A stretch of DNA of 64,000 bases, taken from the NCBI GenBank assembly GCA_003049465.1, contig PYSS01000102.1, positions 81,269-145,268 on the forward strand, written 5' to 3'. The position numbers and the translations under genes are program-made. The notes under the pieces were generated by a model. That model searched no databases. It worked only from the letters and a program-made list of their open reading frames with translations, and had not been told where the DNA came from. This document shows positions 22,018-32,402 of the stretch, piece by piece. The stretch's first letter is position 1. Every line of letters begins with the position of its first letter. This stretch comes from Magnaporthiopsis rhizophila (lineage: Eukaryota; Ascomycota; Sordariomycetes; Magnaporthales; Magnaporthaceae).

Positions 22018-22321
22018 TCAAAGCGGCGATGAAAAGAGCCCGGAATCAGGTGCGATAACTAGAAAGAAAGAACCCCATCGTATGATAAGGTCATCGCGAG
22101 AGTAGCCGCATCGAAAAAAAAAACGTTTCCGTGTTAAAAATGTGAAAAACACCTTACCACCAAACACGCCGATCATCATGAAGTCCCCTGAGACGATGGG
22201 GGTGTTGGCTGTGCGGAAAGACTGTTGAGCCGCACTCCCATAAAAATACACATGATTTCTTCCTCCGATAATGATGAAGAAGAGTGTGGCCCTCTGTTCA
22301 AAAGCCGAGACCTCGTCCGGG
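22018..22321 (-). CDS. Possible 3' exons of an unrecognised gene
   Basis: Candidate exons complement(22158..22321) and complement(22018..22058) are separated by 99 bases with a good donor (GTAAGG) and a pyrimidine-rich acceptor (CTTTCTTTCTAG). An acceptor-like GATTACAG precedes the first. The joined frame reads P-D-E-V-S-A-F-E-Q-R-A-T-L-F-F-I-I-I-G-G, later F-R-T-A-N-T-P-I-V-S-G-D-F-M-M-I-G-V, and ends S-S-P-L-stop; third positions in its middle part are C/G-rich. The intron is a multiple of three with no stop, so unspliced reading is also open. A further open frame upstream (22330-22515) has similar codon use, but no convincing donor links the two. The protein is not recognised. Confidence 0.25.
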
Positions 22322-23326
22322 CTGTAATCATATCAACTTCCGAATGCTCCTCCTGGCACGCCCGTTCGTCGTCCTTCCCAGGAATGTGCCGAAGCGGGTG
22401 ACGAAAAGTCCTGGCAACTCGATATTGTCGCCGAGAACGCCAGTCGGACCGAAGAAAATCATCAAAGACGGTTCCTCCACACGATTCTCGTTGGCATATA
22501 AAGGTCCCATTTTAAGATTTGTCAGAATACAGCTGACAGGTCGCGACGCTGCCAAGTTTGCGCTGCCCAGAGGCCCAGGACCACTATCAGAAAGTGACGA
22601 CAGTCACATGGGCTTCCTGGTCCGCCCAGCGTGGCGGGATTGCCACAGCAATAAAAAAAAACTCGCCGGCAGATCCGGTCTTTTTATGCGTGGTCGGGTG
22701 ACAGCAGCCGAGACACGGCCGTGGGTGGCAGGATGCCAAGACCCAAGGTGATGGGACGAGCAATAATCGGCAGTATGGCTGTTGGTGGGCGTCTGCGTAG
22801 AGGCCCACGACCCCTTTTATGGCTTGGCAAATCCGAGCCCAACAAAGTTCATTGGGCCAGCCATGAATCGGCACTGGTTGCGGCAAGCCGTAAAAGTGGA
22901 TAGGATGGGATTAGGCGGAATCGGGGGAAGACGCCGGCGGTAATGAGCAGAGAGGCAGACGACAGGGGCGGGCGAGGACGGGGATTGGTCGGTCAACCCG
23001 GGGCGTATCCGCTACAGCAATATACGGCGCACCCGCGCAATTAATACGGCACCAAGCTTTCCGGACAGGCAGCCCTCGGCAGAGCCTGCGGTGCTTTGAC
23101 GGCTGGTTCCCCTTTCCAGTCCATGCTGTGGCACCCCGGGAGAGCGGGGGAGGGTTAAGCTCTTATAACCATGAGCTTTTGCCTACCCATCCGCTCCCTT
23201 GTTGTTCTATGTATGCCGCCTTGTTGTGCTGTCGAGCAGATTGTTGAATAGGTGTCCTGCATTTTTTTCTTCAAGGCGATAAAGATCCACCCGAGAAGCC
23301 ATCAGAACACGCGAGACAGTGGCATC

Positions 23327-24607
23327 ATGAAGAACTGGCTCGCAGCCGCCCTGGCGCTCGTCGCCACGCCGTCCGAGGCCGCGCTCCGGTTCGGCTGCTC
23401 GACGGTGAGCATCCAGCGCCTGGATCCCCTCGTCGAGCCCGGCCGGATCCCGTCGTCGCACCTGCACCAGATCGTGGGCGGCAACGCCTTCAACGCGACC
23501 ATGACGGGCGACATTGGCGAGCAGGGCACCTGCACCACGTGCACCTTCTCCGAGGACTTCTCCAACTACTGGACCGCCGTCATGTTCTTCAAGCACCCGA
23601 CAAACGGCACCTACAAGCGCGTGCCCATCATGCAGAACACGGCCCTGCCCGACGGCATCAACGGCGGTATGGACCTGCTGCGGTCGCGTGGGAGTCGGGG
23701 CGTTGACTACGAGATCTGACATGGAGCAGGCATGACCATCTATTACACCCAGCAGGACTTTTACAACAACGGCAAGACCAAGATGACGGCCTTTAAGCCG
23801 GTGAGTGGCGACCACGTTTTTGGCTGCGGCTGCCGACGCTGACGCTAGAGAAACAGGGCTTCAGGATGGTCGTCGGAAACCCAGGCGAGAAGGTCAACAA
23901 GCAAAAGGGGCTTAAGTTTGTCTGCCTACAGAACAAGGGCACCCGCTTCCCTGAGCTCAACGACTTCCCCAAGCAGCCCTGCAGAGGCGGCATCATGACC
24001 GTCCACCACTTCCCTGCGTAAGTCCTTTTACCCATCCTACCTCTGGCTCCCAATGAAAACCCAACTAGAGCCCACGTCTGACAACATACGATACAACAGC
24101 TGCTGGGACGGCAAGAACCTCGACAGCCCCGACCACCAGTCGCACATGTACAGCACGACCAACGACGCCTTCATCAACGCCGGCCCCTGCCCGGCCTCGC
24201 ACCCGGTCCGGGTGCCGCAGGTGGCGTACGAGACGCTCTGGGACACGACGCAGTTCAACAGCATGTGGCCCAGCAACGGGCAGAACCCGTTCGTGCTGTC
24301 CTTCGGCGACGACAAGGGCTACGGCACCCACGCCGACTACGTCTTCGGCTGGAAGGGCGACTCGCTGCAGCGCGCCATGGACTCGTCGTGCATGTTCCAG
24401 GCCTGCGAGAACGGCCGCCCGCTCAAGTCGCAGTCCGTCGGCCCCATGAACAACTGCAAGGTCAAGGACCAGGTGCGCGAGGACATTGACGGATGTAAGT
24501 TTCCTTCCTGCCTGGCTGGCTTTTTGATCGACCGACTTTAGGATGTTGCTAATGAACCTCTTCCTATTCCAACAGGGCTCCCTCACCTCCCTGGCATGAA
24601 CATGTAA
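23327..24607 (+). CDS. Secreted DUF1996 domain protein
   Basis: Five exons, join(23327..23666,23730..23800,23857..24017,24100..24494,24576..24607), 332 aa. All four introns (56-82 bases) are GT-AG and frame-consistent. DUF1996 proteins are secreted fungal proteins of unknown function, often found in culture filtrates and sometimes attached to WSC domains; no WSC domain is present here. Visible: signal peptide (first 18 residues, cut after S-E-A), S-S-H-L-H-Q-I-V-G-G-N near the N terminus (typical of the family), Cys pairs in T-C-T-T-C-T-F, the block C-W-D-G-K-N-L-D-S-P-D-H-Q-S-H, and G-T-H-A-D-Y-V-F-G-W-K-G-D toward the end. The last exon codes only for about ten residues. Family assignment is firm; function is unknown. 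Confidence 0.93.
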
Positions 24608-24847
24608 TCGTTTCCCTGCTTGTGTTGGGTCACGGTTAGACTCCTTATTGCGTGTGCTTTGCTTCGCGGAAATTGTTGGTCTACAGGCCAGGGACTTTGT
24701 GTGCATTTTTACCAGGCCTTCGCTTTCTGTGTGAACTGGCGGCAGGAAGGTATCAGATCATTAATAGGGGCCGCCCGGGCTGAAAAATCTGGCTCGTCGT
24801 CTATGTAATCACCTTCTCATTGCTACCACTCGCTCGACCATAAAGCT

Positions 24848-25692
24848 TTACCGCTTGATTACCCATGCATCGCGTTCGTGTCTGGTCCAACTCGTCTCCC
24901 TCTCACCCCAGCCATCTTCCTTGGCCCCGGAACCTACCTCATCCTCGTAACCTTCCCCATCCTCTTCACACCCAGAATCTCTGGAAGCGGCACCGTCGCC
25001 GTTGGCACCCACCATATCCATAAACTCATCGTAGGCAGCCTGGTCCGGACTCTCGTTGCGATGCGTGACATTTACCCAGTGTCCAGAGTCGCCGGCAATG
25101 AACGCGTACGGCCACCGACGGTGGTGAGACTGGGCCTCGAGGGGGGCTTTCCTCCGTCGTCGCGCGCGCGGCCGGGGGCGCATCGTCGCCGTCGCTGTTG
25201 TCGTTGTCGTTGTAGTCCGGCTCCTCCGTCTCCTCGAGGCATTCGGCGCGACGCTGCCGCCTGATGCGGAAGCTCGAGATCTGGATCCGGAAGTTGATGA
25301 GCCACCCGAAAAACTCGCCCCACGTGGCACCACAATGGTCCGCCATGGCGTAGACCAGATCAAGAGACGGCAAGCTGCCGCAGACCGCCTGACGCGTGTC
25401 GAGGAACTGCACGAGCGCCGTGCCGGCACAGATATTACCCAGCGTCAGGTTTTGGAGGCGGGGCAGGGCCGCGGCTACCAGTGGCAGCCGCGCCCCCGGT
25501 AGCCCAGCGGCGCGTGCGCCGAGCCGTAGAACTTGAGCGTCCGGTCCGAGGTCAGGTGCTGAAGACGTCGTCGGAAAGGGAGTCGACAAAGTCGCCGTAG
25601 GACCGGTCGCCGTTGCTAGTGAGATAAAAGTCGTGCTGCTCGCCGAACACGGAGAGCTCGAGGCTGTGCAGCCGGCCCAGGAACTGGCGCCA
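24848..25692 (-). pseudogene. Decayed F-box-associated / LRR-like fungal gene
   Basis: Three reading frames in turn carry pieces of what looks like one protein. Frame A holds W-R-Q-F-L-G-R-L-H-S-L-E-L-S and Y-G-D-F-V-D-S-L and stops at TGA 25554-25552. A second frame holds H-L-T-S-D-R-T-L-K-F-Y-G and stops at TAG 25477-25475. A third holds L-P-R-L-Q-N-L-T-L-G-N-I, then W-G-E-F-F-G-W-L. At a six-base G run (25141-25146) the sense shifts to another frame ending W-V-I-K-R before the stop at 24848. This pattern is familiar from large F-box-type families of Sordariomycetes that lack a well-known function. No start codon or F-box is visible, so the 5' end is lost. At least three breaks argue for a pseudogene, though the shift at the G run could be a sequencing error. 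Confidence 0.6.
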
Positions 25693-25918
25693 GTTTTACC
25701 AATGACTTTGTCCGGCCCGGACGAGTAGTAGTACAACCTGCTTCTAAATCGCCATGTGGCAGGAGGGTTTTTTGAGAATTTACAGCGCACGAGCCAGCAA
25801 GATCTATAGATAAAGTCGATCCTATCGATTGACAATTGATCACCTGACTATCGGCTGGCTCCATTGCACAGAAGAAACAAAAGCCAGGAAACAGCAGGGC
25901 AACCTCGAGCCCACCCTA

Positions 25919-27909
25919 CTACTCCAGTGGATCGCGCCAGGCCCGCTCCTCCATCGCCTTCTCGTACTCCTCATCCGTCTCGAGATCGAAAGGAACGGGC
26001 TTGGTGATGGGCACGATAGGGATGCCCGCGGCCTCGAGCTCCTTGAGGCGCTTCGCCGTCGCCGGCTTGGACCGGTTGATGCTGTACACCTTGATCCTGT
26101 GCGCCGACGAGGTGACGTGAAGATCCCAGTTCCTGTACCGACAATCAGGTCCGGTCAGCAAAAACCCTTGTTCGCAAGGCTGGGCGGGCGAGAAACCTAC
26201 CAGGCGCTCCTGACATATGTCGGCTGTGTGTTCATGGCGTTGTCCCACGTCCGCACCACCAGCTCGAGCCAGCCCTCGGCGTCGACGGGGAGGTCCATCT
26301 CCCACGTGCGCCAGGCGTGGAAGTACTTGGTGCTCATCTTCTGGTACGGCACCTCGTACCAGATGGCTGTTAGGCAAGGTAGTCGTTGTCGCCGTCAGTG
26401 TACCCTGAATCCTCCGCAACAGTGGATGGTGGTTCTCATTTTTTTATTTCACGTACCACCGCCATCTCCCGAGACCTCGACCCGCACAGGCCAGTGGCCT
26501 CCGCCCGAGTACGCCCAGCCGCACAGCCGGATCTTGCCGTCGTGCACGATCTGCTCCATGTTGTTGGGGCTCATGATGGCCGAGCTCACGGGCATGTCCT
26601 GGATCGAGAAGCCGTTGCTGTACTTGGCGTTCTGCTTGCCGACCTGCGACGTGTAGTAGAGGTACTCCTTCATCTGGACGGGTCTGCAGGACAGCGAAAT
26701 CTCCATGGTCAGTCGGCCTAAGCAAAGCACAGAAATCCGGCTTGGGACTTGGGACAGGCAGACGAACGCAGGGCTTGGGCGCTTGATGGCCTTGACCTGA
26801 TACAGCCACTTGCAGCTGCGCGCGCCAATGTAACCAAACACGACGACCCGGAGCGGGTAGCCGTGGATCTTGGGCAGCGGCTTGCCGTTCATCTCCCACG
26901 CGAGCAGGACCTCGTTGGCCTTGACCTTGCGCCAGGGCACGCTGACGAGATAGTTTTGCACGTGGCCCTTCTTGAAGTACGTGTCGGCGCCGTAGAACTC
27001 GAGGTGCTCGGCCCCGTCGACGAGCCCGCCGCAGTGCTTGAGCACCTTCTTGAGCGACACCCCCGTCCACCGCGCCGTGCCGATGGCGCCCTCGCCCCAG
27101 GGCGCGTTGATCAGCTCGTCGCCGTCCCCGGGGTACTCGTGGATCTGCTCGATGCGCCGCGTGCCCGAGCACTGCAACGTCGCCACCGTGCTCTGCCGCG
27201 GGAACAGGCTCTCGTCCTGCAGCTGCGCCAGCGTGAGCTGCTTGGGGTTCTTGACCAGGCCCGTGATGTCGAGCGTGAACTTGTCGGCGTCGATGTCGGG
27301 GATTCCGCCGTGGTTGCGGACGAAGTGCTGAGGAGCCAAGGTCAGACATCTGGAGCGAGACACGTAGGACCATCGCTTACATCTTTGTTGGCCGTGATCT
27401 CGGTGCTGACCAGGCGATCCTGACAAAGTTTGTTAGTGAGCCTGCCGCGGCTTTGCGTCGCCGTGGACAAGAACTAACCCTCGGCGGCTCGCCATTGTAG
27501 GGAAACTGCAGCACGTGGATCATGTCCTCCGACTTCTCCTCCTTCACGACATCCCAGCTATATTCGGGCATCGACGCAAGCCCGCAGGCATAGTGGTACT
27601 GCTTGAACCGCTCGCCCGTGAGGATGGGGTTCGTGTTGGGCAGCGGCTGGAGTTGGAATTCCGGCGGCTGCAAAAAAGAAGATTCATCTGGCGTCAGTTG
27701 CCTCGTTTCTGCCACCACAGCAAACCCGAGCCAGCGCCGGCACTCACGTCAGGGAAGTCGTAGTTCTTCATGATCTCCTTGACCTTCTCCTTCTTTTCGG
27801 GGTACTTTTCCCACTCGATGTAACCCCTCCATCCTTCCTTCTCCTCCGCGAATTGCGGAAGCTCGCCCTTAGCGCGGAAGGGAATTGCGTTGGGTTCCGA
27901 AGGCGCCAT
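25919..27909 (-). CDS. Sulfite oxidase (molybdopterin, heme-free type)
   Basis: Seven exons, complement(join(25919..26132,26201..26366,26457..26683,26768..27327,27381..27419,27479..27667,27748..27909)), 518 aa, frame kept through every join. The enzyme oxidises sulfite to sulfate on a molybdenum cofactor. Visible: the Mo-ligand Cys in A-T-L-Q-C-S-G-T-R-R (Cys183), the cofactor-pocket blocks A-P-W-G-E-G-A-I-G-T-A-R-W and G-Y-P-L-R-V-V-V-F-G-Y-I-G-A-R-S-C-K-W-L, and the dimerisation domain with G-W-A-Y-S-G-G-G, W-Y-E-V-P and A-W-N-W-D-L-H-V. No cytochrome b5 domain precedes it, so it is of the plant/fungal heme-free kind. The ATG at 27909 lies in a strong context (ACCACCATGG); one at 27945 would add 12 residues. 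The intron after the fourth coding exon uses donor GTTCGT, and one exon is only 39 bases. No peroxisomal targeting tripeptide is evident (it ends P-L-E). Confidence 0.93.
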
Positions 27910-30840
27910 GGTGGTTTTGTCCTTCTCGTCTACCTTGATGCGCATTTGAGGGAGAGAGAGCGAGAGGGAGAGAGAGCTCTCGGACCTCAATGCTCTGAGC
28001 TCACACCCCATATATGATCCCGCCCCAGCCCCTCTCCTCCTGCTGCTCGTCCTATCTCCTCATGCAGGCCTCGCCGAAGCCGCCGAGTCTGATCGCCGAC
28101 ACAACGCCGCACGTTACGACATGATATCGACGCCCAATGGCAAGTGCAGCCGGGCAACCATTTGCGTGTTAGCCCGCATAACCTCAAACTTGGTGGATAA
28201 GGGGAAATAACGTCACCGTGATGGTGTGGTGGCGCATCGTCTGTGTAAGCGTCCACCCTGCCCAAAAAAAAAAAAAAAAAAGGCAGTTTCCTCCAGAGAT
28301 ATTTATGGGTCCACCACCTAATTCAGCCAGTAAAACCTCCGCCTAGGGGCTACAGAACTGCCATCTTTGTTTGGGCAGCGTGGCGTCCCGTCCCTGGAAG
28401 CTCTTGCCCCTCTCTGGTGCTGACTGTTCAAATATCCACGCGGCCCGTGATAGGCTCGCTCCCGGCTTGGACGGTCTGGCCCACGGCCAGCAAGTGCACA
28501 GCGAGATAGGTAAACAATGGTTGCATCTGCACGAACTGACGCACGTTGTTCATTGGCTATCGCCCTCTTTATGCCTATCATTATCGAACTACCGCCGTTC
28601 ATGCCATCCGGCGGTACGGCATCGTGGGCATCAGTCACGCACAGCTCGGGTTATTGTCGGTTTCCGCCCTCCGGTAGCAGCTCGGTCTTGACCCCTTGCC
28701 ATCATGATCTTGATTGTAAACCCCGATGCCCTTCTTCGATTGCCAGGGAAGCATGGACACGCAATTTCCATCCCCGAATACAACTCGTATTCGAAGAACC
28801 ACGCGATATAACTCGCTCGAATCCTAGATGGGAATTGGGAATATGGCGAACAGACTTCAACCAGACGCATGCCTCTCCAATCGTGCCGCTCCCAACAGGG
28901 CGGACAGTGGTGGCTACCCGCCCGGACAAGCCCTAGTCAAGGGTTCTGATCGCTACCACGGAGTTCGACAGTCGTCAAGCGGCTGCAACAGCATGCTATT
29001 TATAACGTTGCTTGTTCATTTTACTTGCAGCGATTAAACAAGCGGGACGGTTGGGACCTTCCGAGTGCTCCCCATAGTCACCTCAGCTGAGACGTTGGGA
29101 CGCAGGACAAAGACCGTCAACCAGGATCGCACCAATCTATCCAGCACCAAGAATAGCACGAGGCGATCTCGGGCTGTATTAATTGCCACCAATCCCTTCC
29201 AATGCCTGTCCAGTAAAGAGCTGGCTCGACAGGCTCAGCCCGCCGAACCTCAGACGTCTCGCCCTGTTCATTCACCACCTGTACGCACCTATTCCACCGA
29301 GATTTCCGCATGCGTGCTCGCCCGTGTGCAGCAGACCCCAACCGCAGTCGAAAGCAAGCCGGAGACCAGCCACCGCGGCGGGAGGAAATACCCATCAGGT
29401 TAGTTCGTGGTGCTGACTAGATTGCCAGGTTTCCGATCTGTGTTGCTGCTGGCTCGCAATTCAGCCGGGAGAGACGAAAAAAAGCGAGCTGACGCCGAAC
29501 CGCGGATTCGCTCCTGGCCTTTCTCTCGGCGTGCACCTCTGCATTGGCATGGCGCACCAAGTCGGCTTTCCCCGCAGGCAATACGACCGTATCAGACCAT
29601 TCCAGCATTTGCTGTTTCTTTGCGCCATCTCACGTTCACCACGGACCCTGTGCGTGTCCCTGGCTCGGACTCAATGATGCTTGGGCAGCGCACCACTGAC
29701 ATTGACTATGACTCCCTTCATACGTAGATAGGTAGGTGCTTACCTACATAACCTAGGTACCCCTAGAAATCTTGTGGCGGGTAGGGCTCGCCGATGCCGC
29801 CGATTAGCAGCCCCGCACAACGTCTCGACCGTTTGCGATTCCCCGCTTCCCTTTGGCACGATGCTACCAAGATATCCGCTTTGGAGACGGCCAGCATCCA
29901 CTTCTTCGTGCTCTCGCCGGGAGCAGAAGGCTTCCAACTATCCTGCCTCTATCTACGGGTTGGAGAAAAACGTGAGGCGCTATATTGAAGCTACCGCATG
30001 GAGTCCCCATCCCTGATCTAATACCTGGACGGCGAGCAAACCACAGACGAATCATCACCATTAGGATATCATCCCCACCTCAATACCCAGGCAAGAACAG
30101 ATCACCCCGCTTCGACCGACAAGATGTCGTCGTCCCCCCGCCAGCGTATTCCGCAGGCGGGCTATTTTGGGAACACTGGCTGGCACCTATATTACATTGT
30201 TATATGCGTCCCGTCAGACCACGAAAGCGACGTCTGCGGACATCACAATTCAGCCGGCAGAGAATATTGTCACGTCGTTCCGTGGCTTCGTCCTCGACGC
30301 CCCGCACCAATGAAACTGTAATCAAGCGACCTGTCCTAATCTATCACTTTCAGCTACTCTATTCAGCCTCCCGCATGTGACCGCTGTGGCATGTTCCTCG
30401 ATCTGGATGCTTGGTCTTTGCCAACTCCATGTGTACCAGAGGGGAGCTTCCACGAAGCCGTGGACTTTTGAGCTGCGAAATCTGGTTTTCCTGGCCACTC
30501 TGGCAGCTCGGAATACGAAGCGAACGCACCTTCGGCCCACCGCCCGAGGCTAGCTGCAATGGCTGTTCTGGGCGCGTCCTGCAGACATCTTCCGTCGCGC
30601 AAATGAGGGTTTTTATGGGTGTTTAGATTGAGCACCTCACCGCTGGGCCTCGGTTTGGTCCCCGGCCAGTATTGGCATCAGCGATTCCGACACCGGCTTC
30701 GTTCGGGGTATAAAGACCGCTGCCTTCTTCCAAGCCGTCGGAATGCTTCAAAAAGACAGACAGAAGCCTCAAGCAGCACCTCCTAGGATAGCAAACTCCA
30801 CCCCTCCCGCTCCTCTCCAATCATCTAGCCAACCGCCAAG
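27910..30840. other. Long intergenic region, no gene recognised
   Basis: About 2.9 kb between divergent genes. It contains a 5' UTR GAGA-rich stretch (27950-27990), an 18-base poly-A (28264-28281) and a TACCTAGGTA-type palindromic patch near 29725-29765. Short frames on both strands have no known content. Confidence 0.55.
30709..30714 (+). promoter_or_regulatory. TATA box of the small secreted protein gene
   Basis: TATAAA 132 bases upstream of the ATG at 30841. Other genes in the window have a TATA at a similar distance. Confidence 0.6.
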
Positions 30841-31377
30841 ATGCAACTCATCTCCGCACTGCTTCTGGCGCTCAGTGCCACGTGAGTCCCAGCGCCAACC
30901 CCTTGCATTCTCGCGACACAGCCCCTGACACATAACCTGTCCACCAGCACGGCGCTGGCGCAGGGGATCACCCTGCAGCCGACGACGATCCGGGGCCCCA
31001 CGCGGCCGGTGCAGTGCCCCGTCACCGTCACCGAGACGAGCAAGGTGACGGTCACGTACTCGACCACCTCGGTCCTGACGTCCATCAAGACGGTCACGTA
31101 CGTCTCGGTCACCACGTCCACGACCACGACCACGACCACGTCCAGGCAGACCATCACCACCACCAAGCCCTGCGGGCCCGCCGACAACTGCCCGACGCTG
31201 ACGTCGACGGCCACGGCCTGCCGGACCTGCCTGAACCCCGGCTGCACCGACACCGTCATCATCAACCGCCCGGCCGGCTGCACCGGCCCGCTGCCCACGA
31301 CCAGCATCGACCTGGGCTGCAACGTGCCCAACGTGTGCAACAAAATCGGCTGCAAGACGGTGTACGTTGGGATATAG
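30841..31377 (+). CDS. Small secreted cysteine- and threonine-rich protein
   Basis: Two exons, join(30841..30881,30948..31377), 156 aa. The 66-base intron (GTGAGT...CACCAG) lies within the signal peptide, as is common in fungal secreted-protein genes. Visible: signal peptide M-Q-L-I-S-A-L-L-L-A-L-S-A cut after A-L-A; a Thr/Val/Ser-rich stretch (V-T-V-T-Y-S-T-T-S-V, then T-T-T-T-T-T-T) likely to be O-glycosylated; and a C-terminal half with about ten Cys in a C-x(4-6)-C spacing (K-P-C-G-P-A-D-N-C, T-A-C-R-T-C, then N-P-G-C). It has no GPI signal and no known domain. Function is unknown; a wall-associated protein or candidate effector is possible. Confidence 0.85.
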
Positions 31378-31883
31378 AGCTGCTGTAGCATCTTGTAATT
31401 AACAAAGTTGTAACTGGGGCCGTCAGAGGGTGTTCTGTTGAAGCTGTGAGCGTCTACGCCTGGGGTAGATACCCTGTAGGCATCCCGCCGTGCCCAGCCC
31501 GCTGGCCAAGTCGGGATTATGTCGCAGATGGTGTGGGATACCCCAACGTTGAACAAAATTCTTTGTTGCAGCAACCCTCTTGCTTTCAAACTGCCGCGCG
31601 CCTGGAGCTGTGTTCCCTCATGACCCCAGTCGTTGAACGTTTATTATCCATGTCTCCTTTCTCATCCTGCTCCCTCCTGCGCCTCTTCCAGCAAGCCCTC
31701 GAGAGAGCTGTACGGGAGCTCCGCCTCAGCCACCCCGGCGACATGCAGCCGCAGCCGCTCCTCCTCTTCCCCGTATCCTTCTTGGTCTCTTCCTTGCGTT
31801 CTCTATCGCGTACGGCAGCGCCATTCACGCGTCTGCTGGGGGAGACTGCTCGCATACTTAGGAAAAGGGGAGTTGTCGAGCAT

Positions 31884-31884
<1 letters not shown>

Positions 31885-31918
<34 letters not shown>
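31885..31918. repeat. 34-base poly-A tract
   Basis: Uninterrupted A run at the left edge of the AT-richer segment. It could be the tail of a retroposed sequence, but no element body is identifiable. Confidence 0.8.
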
Positions 31919-31922
<4 letters not shown>

Positions 31923-32081
31923 GTGAAAATCTAGAAAATACATGTATTTTGGTTTCACTATAAAACAAGCACATCTCTATTCTGGGCTGCCAAAAAGAAA
32001 GGATTTAATTAACAAGCACAACGTTCCTTTGAGTCGGTCCCAACTTTCCCCAATTGCAGGAGTTTCGCATACCCATCATTT

Positions 32082-32402
32082 TTGCCATCAAAACGGCTAC
32101 TTCCGAACCCCCTTTTTGATCGGGCCTCGCTCGGTCGGACCGAAGCCTCACCCGGAGCCAGTTTGATTTTCTCGGCCTATTTACTCACTGGCTATGATGT
32201 CTGGACCGCTGCCAAGGCCGCTTTTAAGGCCGAGCTTATCGCTGCCTACGATAGGCAGGTTACCGACCTCGTCGCCGACCACGCGACGGCGGTTCGCGAG
32301 GAGGAGGAGGGTGATATCCAGGACCGCGCGGCTGTGGTTCAGCGGCGTCACGCCAGGCTGCGTGAGCGCTTCCGCCACCACATCGCCGGTGTTGCTGCTT
32401 AG
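32082..32402 (+). other. Open frame fragment with a charged helical C terminus
   Basis: The frame from 32082 to 32402 ends with Y-D-R-Q-V-T-D-L-V-A-D-H-A-T-A-V-R-E-E-E and then R-H-A-R-L-R-E-R-F-R-H-H-I, an amphipathic, highly charged stretch. Codons in this part (GAC CTC GTC GCC GAC CAC) look coding. The N-terminal part does not. It may be the remnant of a larger gene or of a transposable-element protein; nothing was recognised. Confidence 0.2.

Larger units (their letters stand above)
20041..23326. other. Long intergenic region with cryptic coding signals
   Basis: About 3.3 kb between two divergent secreted-protein genes. It contains a 21-base poly-T (20223-20243), a G-rich stretch around 20290-20480, a CAAC repeat (about 21350-21370), a start-less hydrophobic reading frame ending at 21599, and possible minus-strand exons at 22018-22321. 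The remainder shows nothing recognisable. Confidence 0.5.
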
